Assembly (NCBI GenBank): GCA_900769275.1 | Contig: CAAGGA010000058.1 | Span: 1-16,417 of the forward strand | Direction of reading: 5' to 3' | Source: an uncultured Prevotella sp. | GTDB lineage: Bacteria; Bacteroidota; Bacteroidia; Bacteroidales; Bacteroidaceae | Length of the DNA: 16,417 bases | Part shown: positions 13,779-16,417 of the stretch, one piece after another | Layout of the letters: each line of letters starts with the position of its first letter | Numbering within the stretch: position 1 is the first letter of the stretch | Made by a program: the position numbers and the translations under genes | Notes under the pieces: model-generated | Told to the model about the DNA's origin: nothing | Seen by the model: the letters and a program-made list of their open reading frames with translations, nothing else | Database searches by the model: none

Positions 13779-13888
13779 CTCACGAAAGCATAGCTTTCAC
13801 AAGGTAAAACCTTAGATATTACGAGGTAAAGTCATAGCTATTGCATGGTAAACTCAATGCTTTCACACTGCAAAAGCATTGAGTTTGC
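13779..13888. repeat. Five-unit imperfect 22-bp tandem array
   Basis: Five consecutive 22-base units start at 13779, 13801, 13823, 13845 and 13867. Units 2-4 share GGTAAA at positions 3-8, and units 1, 3 and 4 share similar second halves (CATAGCTTTCAC, CATAGCTATTGC, CAATGCTTTCAC). Most units contain a small dyad: GAAAGC-ATA-GCTTTC in unit 1, AAGGT-AAA-ACCTT in unit 2 and ATAGCTAT in unit 3. Unit 5 is largely the inverse of unit 4. There are no spacers and no ORF. The 22-base period equals that of the left-edge repeat, whose copies also contain GG(A)AAA and TCAATG words. Confidence 0.75.
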
Positions 13889-13889
13889 C
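13847..13889. repeat. 17-bp inverted repeat closing the 22-bp array
   Basis: GGTAAACTCAATGCTTT (13847-13863) pairs with AAAGCATTGAGTTTGCC (13873-13889) around a 9-base loop, with one T-G pair and otherwise perfect. It is not followed by a T-run on either strand. It lies about 360 bases upstream of the ABC operon promoter and about 450 bases upstream of the regulator start, so it belongs to neither 5' leader obviously. Confidence 0.8.
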
Positions 13890-14030
13890 TCCCCATTTCC
13901 CCGGCATCTCAGGAAAAGAAAAACTAACCATCTGTAGTACTGGCAGTTAGCCAAAAGGCGAATAATTCCAGAATTTGCAGATAAAAGTAAATTATTTTCA
14001 AATTCTTCATTCTCGTATAAGAAGGAAGCG

Positions 14031-14076
14031 CATGATAAGTGTCATACAATCACCCGACATGATACTTTTCATACAT
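14031..14076. repeat. Two direct copies of a CATGATA...TCATACA dyad
   Basis: CATGATAAGTGTCATACA (14031-14048) recurs 27 bases later as CATGATACTTTTCATACA (14058-14075), matching at 15 of 18 positions. Each copy contains the dyad ATGA-6-TCAT. Spacing, symmetry and position about 190 bases upstream of the operon start suggest a tandem regulator-binding site. No regulator can be assigned. Confidence 0.5.
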
Positions 14077-14240
14077 CTCTATACCTTATTATATATAGCA
14101 GAGCACAGGGCAGAGAGAGAACACAGACCATGACTAAGACACATAATATGGGGAAACGTTAATAATGCTCTATTTTGCTATCCCTACATTACAATATCGT
14201 GAAAAGAAAGGGCATTATTGCAAGTTTTTTGGATTTTTTC

Positions 14241-14271
14241 TTGCAGGAACTATGGAATAGGCGTACTTTTG
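14241..14271 (+). promoter_or_regulatory. Promoter of the ABC-transporter operon
   Basis: TTG (14241-14243, in TTTTTTCTTG) and TACTTTTG (14264-14271) are 20 bases apart, matching the Bacteroidetes -33/-7 form and the same geometry as the divergent regulator promoter. Transcription should begin near 14277, inside the inverted repeat that follows, giving a leader of about 78 bases to the small ORF. Confidence 0.8.
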
Positions 14272-14273
14272 CA

Positions 14274-14295
14274 GTGTACTACTACAATAGTACAC
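14274..14295 (+). promoter_or_regulatory. Operator-like inverted repeat, YtrA/GntR-like
   Basis: GTGTACTA and TAGTACAC are perfect 8-base arms around the 6-base spacer CTACAA. The repeat begins three bases after the -7 box and covers the expected start of transcription, the classical position for a repressor. From memory, the TGTACTA-6-TAGTACA form resembles operators of YtrA-subfamily GntR repressors, which commonly control ABC-transporter operons. No GntR gene is in the window. Confidence 0.65.
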
Positions 14296-14354
14296 CGAAA
14301 CAATAAAATCTACAGTGAGTATTTACAGACAAAACAAATTAACAAACGACAATT

Positions 14355-14420
14355 ATGACAATTATTAAGATATTGTCCTCTGTTGTCCCCGTTGTCGTAA
14401 AAAACAAATTAAAAGTATGA
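14355..14420 (+). CDS. 21-codon small ORF coupled to the ABC ATPase
   Basis: Starts MTIIKILSSVVPVVV and ends with a basic tail (KNKLKV), so it is hydrophobic and then positively charged, like a tiny membrane-associated peptide. Its TGA overlaps the ATPase ATG as ATGA (14417-14420), a typical coupling arrangement. The leader before its ATG (AAAACAAATTAACAAACGAC) is A/C-rich like those of the annotated genes here. AAAACAAATTAA occurs at 14331-14342 before this ORF and again at 14401-14412 before the ATPase. It may be a real peptide, a leader peptide that governs ATPase translation, or a chance frame. I do not recognise it. Confidence 0.45.
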   Translation: MTIIKILSSVVPVVVKNKLKV

Positions 14421-15238
14421 TACAGATAGAAAACATGACATTCGCATACGCGAAATCGAGGGAGAACATCCACACAAAAGTCAATCTTTCTCTGACTGAG
14501 AACAAGATTTACGGACTGTTAGGCAAGAACGGAACGGGCAAATCCACCCTACTCTACCTCATCGCCGGACTCCTGAAACCGACAGACGGAAGAATCACGG
14601 CAGACAGCATCCCGACCACAGAGCGCAGGAAAGCAGTGCTCGAAGATATGTTTATCATCAACGAGGAGTTCAGCCTTCCGCAGATAAAGCTCTCGGAATG
14701 GAGCAAATCTCTCGGCAGCTTCTACCCGAAATATGACGAGGAGATATTCCGCAACTGCCTCAGCGAGTTTGAAATCAAAGGCGACCCGATACTGACAAGC
14801 CTCTCAATGGGACAGCAGAAGAAAGTCATCATCAGTTTCGCACTTGCCACTAACGTCCGCCACCTGCTGATGGACGAGCCGACAAACGGACTTGACATAC
14901 CAAGCAAGGCACAGTTCAGGAAAGTCGTTTCAACGGCAATGAATGAGGAGCGCGTCATCATCATTTCCACACATCAGGTACACGATGTAGAGTTGCTTCT
15001 CGACCACATCATCATCATCGACCGTGACCGCCTGATACTGAATGCCTCCAACGAGGAACTGACGAGGAAATACACCTTCGAATACAGGATTCCGGGAACG
15101 CCCGTCAATGACGTGATATATCAAGAGCCGTCACTCCAAGGCAACGCAACGATAGCCTTCCGCAATCCTACGAACGACAAAGATACCAATGTGAACATCG
15201 AATTATTGTTTAACGCAGCAATCAACGGAAAGATATGA
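14417..15238 (+). CDS. ABC-transporter ATP-binding protein
   Basis: Cytoplasmic ATPase subunit, expected to pair with the membrane protein that begins at 16185. In the 273-residue product, Walker A GKNGTGKST is at 36-44, the signature LSMGQ at 129-133, Walker B LLMDEPTNGLD at 150-160 with catalytic E154, and the H-loop His at H186 (ISTHQ). All essential motifs are intact. The C-terminal 60 residues after LILNASNEEL are not conserved. It resembles the YtrB/EcsA-like subfamily of exporters or lantibiotic-type transporters. The substrate is unknown. It sits second in an operon with a GntR-like operator and overlaps the next gene by four bases (ATGA at 15235). Confidence 0.93.
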   Translation: MIQIENMTFAYAKSRENIHTKVNLSLTENKIYGLLGKNGTGKSTLLYLIAGLLKPTDGRITADSIPTTERRKAVLEDMFIINEEFSLPQIKLSEWSKSLGSFYPKYDEEIFRNCLSEFEIKGDPILTSLSMGQQKKVIISFALATNVRHLLMDEPTNGLDIPSKAQFRKVVSTAMNEERVIIISTHQVHDVELLLDHIIIIDRDRLILNASNEELTRKYTFEYRIPGTPVNDVIYQEPSLQGNATIAFRNPTNDKDTNVNIELLFNAAINGKI

Positions 15239-16047
15239 GACAGATTTTATTACCGATAACGATAGTAGCACTCTTCGCAGTCATGTTATTCTCATCCTGC
15301 ACCATCTCCGTCAAAGACAAGGAAACCGTAAAACTGACGGGAGAAACAGTCAAGAAATCACGCAAATGCGAGAAGTTCGACAAGATAAAGACCGAGGGCA
15401 GCGACAAGATTATCTATATAGAGGATGACTCCTGCTACGTAGTGATAGAATGCGACAAGGCTGTCGAGCCAATCATCACCACCGAAGTAAAGGACAGCCT
15501 GCTCACCATAGTCTTCAAAAAGAAGAATTCCGATACAGAAATGATAGGCGAGCGGAGCTACGACAAAGAAAACAGAACCTTTACCATACACGGCATGAAG
15601 AGCGTAGTAAACGGAAACATGAGCAACATCACCACGATATTCGTACACGCCCCGAGGCTTAACAGCATAAAGAGTGCAGGATACCTGAACCTCGAAGCGG
15701 ACAGGATACACAGCGACTCCGTCTTTACGCTCAAGACATCAGGCTCATCAGACGTGGATATTGACCTGCTGCAATGCACGGCAGCAATCATCCATACATC
15801 CGGTGCAAGCCACATAGATGCAGACATCGAGGCATCCGAGAGCATGGAGATAAAGACCGCCGGCAGCTCTGACCTTGACATAGAGTGCATCAACTGCGGA
15901 GACGTAACCATCAATACATCAGGCTCATGCAGCGGAAAGATTAAGGGCGATGTCGAGAGTTTAATAAAGAGTTTCAGCGGTTCCATGAGTCTTGATACCG
16001 ATGGTCTCAGGACAAGGATATTGAAGGATGTGCGTTTTGGGAGTTGA
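15235..16047 (+). CDS. GIN-domain (DUF2807) lipoprotein
   Basis: Putative envelope lipoprotein of unknown role. In the 270-residue product, a type II signal peptide ends in the lipobox FSSC with the lipid-bearing C22 (MRQILLPITIVALFAVMLFS precedes it). After a region of about 130 residues (EKFDKIKTEGSDKIIYIED is typical of the GIN/DUF2807 family) come repeats of about 20 residues: TSGSSDVDID 168, TSGASHIDAD 188, TAGSSDLDIE 208, TSGSCSGKIK 228, SFSGSMSLDT 246. These fit a right-handed beta-helix. The family is often called a putative autotransporter adhesin head domain, but no autotransporter barrel is present. The ATGA overlap with the ATPase gene implies joint translation, so a role linked to the transporter or its stress signal is plausible. 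Confidence 0.88.
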   Translation: MRQILLPITIVALFAVMLFSSCTISVKDKETVKLTGETVKKSRKCEKFDKIKTEGSDKIIYIEDDSCYVVIECDKAVEPIITTEVKDSLLTIVFKKKNSDTEMIGERSYDKENRTFTIHGMKSVVNGNMSNITTIFVHAPRLNSIKSAGYLNLEADRIHSDSVFTLKTSGSSDVDIDLLQCTAAIIHTSGASHIDADIEASESMEIKTAGSSDLDIECINCGDVTINTSGSCSGKIKGDVESLIKSFSGSMSLDTDGLRTRILKDVRFGS

Positions 16048-16160
16048 GTTGGGAATACAATATCGGACAGAGACATTCCCACGTGTAAGAACCATGCCCA
16101 CCCGCCGCCCAAAAGGCAAAGACCGATAATCGGGAAATACAAAGAAACAACTATACGACT

Positions 16161-16184
16161 AAACAACATAACAACAAAACAACT
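16161..16184 (+). promoter_or_regulatory. A/C-rich translational leader shared with the SusA-type gene
   Basis: The bases before the permease ATG begin AAACAACATAAC and end AAAACAACT. A 23-base stretch (16161-16183) is identical to the minus-strand stretch 2053-2031 in the SusA-type leader. Here it ends one base before the ATG; there it ends 17 bases before. No Shine-Dalgarno or TAnnTTTG box was found in 16048-16184, so the gene is probably read from the upstream promoter. Confidence 0.65.
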
Positions 16185-16417
16185 ATGAATGCAAATACAA
16201 TAAAGGCAATCATCCTGCATACGATAACTACAGAGAAGCGCAACATTCTGCTCACCACGGCAATAATGGCAGCAACCTTCCTGCTCTTCTCCACATTGTT
16301 CACAGGAACGTGGGTGGATGACACCAACACCATGCGCATCAGTTACTCAGGAGTAATAGTTATGGCAAAGATAGCAGTCTTTGTCTGCATGATAGCCAGC
16401 GCAAGCAAGATGATGGC
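16185..16417 (+). CDS. Membrane protein, probable ABC permease, 5' part only
   Basis: The first 77 codons of an ORF that runs off the right edge. It starts MNANTIKAIILHTITTEKRN, an amphipathic N-terminus. Two hydrophobic segments follow: ILLTTAIMAATFLLFSTLF (about 21-39), and GVIVMAKIAVFVCMIASAS (about 56-74) before the cut. An N-terminal cytoplasmic arm followed by paired helices, directly after an ABC ATPase operon, suggests the permease. No conserved motif is visible in the part present, so the assignment rests on context. It lies 137 bases after the lipoprotein stop. Confidence 0.65.
   Translation, partial: MNANTIKAIILHTITTEKRNILLTTAIMAATFLLFSTLFTGTWVDDTNTMRISYSGVIVMAKIAVFVCMIASASKMM

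Larger units (their letters stand above)
13402..14354. other. 953-bp divergent intergenic region
   Basis: Region between the regulator gene (leftward) and the ABC operon (rightward). It holds the regulator promoter (13473-13503), a GC-rich patch (about 13545-13672), a 22-base repeat array and hairpin (13779-13889), a dyad direct-repeat pair (14031-14076), an 8-bp inverted repeat AATAATGC/GCATTATT (14161-14168, 14212-14219), and the operon promoter and operator (14241-14295). Frames of 93 and 66 codons overlap the GC-rich patch on opposite strands, but neither resembles a known protein. No tRNA or other RNA gene was recognised. Confidence 0.75.

Noticed and set aside
13779..13888. CRISPR array
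   Set aside because: Units are contiguous with no spacers, are imperfect, and no cas gene is present.

Overview
The window looks like a chromosomal segment of a Bacteroidales bacterium, most likely Prevotella or a close relative. The evidence is a starch-degradation cluster of SusA/SusB type, start codons with A/C-rich leaders and no Shine-Dalgarno, promoters of the Bacteroidetes form (TTG, about 20 bases, TAnnTTTG), a GIN-domain (DUF2807) lipoprotein, and a C-terminal tail typical of Bacteroidales secreted enzymes. The genus is inferred; there is no rRNA or other marker gene in the window.

Positions 49-10874 hold five carbohydrate-active genes on the minus strand. In transcription order they are a secreted GH13 alpha-amylase with a starch-binding-like C-terminus (10874-9087), a DPE2-type 4-alpha-glucanotransferase (GH77, 8862-6472), a SusB-type inverting GH97 alpha-glucosidase (6386-4248), a type I pullulanase-like CBM48-GH13 enzyme (4233-2158), and a SusA-type neopullulanase/cyclomaltodextrinase (2013-49). 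Together they can cut starch, debranch it, break down maltodextrins to glucose, and rearrange maltose in the cytosol. No susC, susD or susR homologue lies in the window. The intergenic gaps carry unusual DNA: three copies of a palindrome (6405, 8918, 11057) with a compensated outer arm, G-run tracts beside them, and a large A/C-versus-G/T inverted repeat in the SusA leader. A 22-base tandem repeat starts inside the last codons of the SusA-type gene and runs off the left edge.

Positions 11268-13401 hold an OmpR/PhoB-type response regulator and its PhoR-like histidine kinase, also on the minus strand and overlapping by 23 bases. They have a good promoter upstream and a strong terminator hairpin at 11174-11200. 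The pair is upstream of the amylase gene, but nothing in the sequence proves that it controls the starch genes.

Positions 13402-14354 are a long divergent intergenic region. It contains the regulator's promoter, a GC-rich patch, a five-unit imperfect 22-base repeat array ending in a strong hairpin, a pair of dyad direct repeats, and the promoter of the next operon.

From 14264 to the right edge runs a plus-strand operon. It has a canonical promoter with a perfect 8+8 inverted repeat at the expected transcription start (similar to operators of YtrA-type GntR repressors), a 21-codon small ORF, an ABC-transporter ATPase, a GIN-domain lipoprotein, and the 5' end of a membrane protein that is probably the permease. 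The small ORF, ATPase and lipoprotein genes are joined by two successive ATGA overlaps. No GntR regulator is encoded next to this operator.
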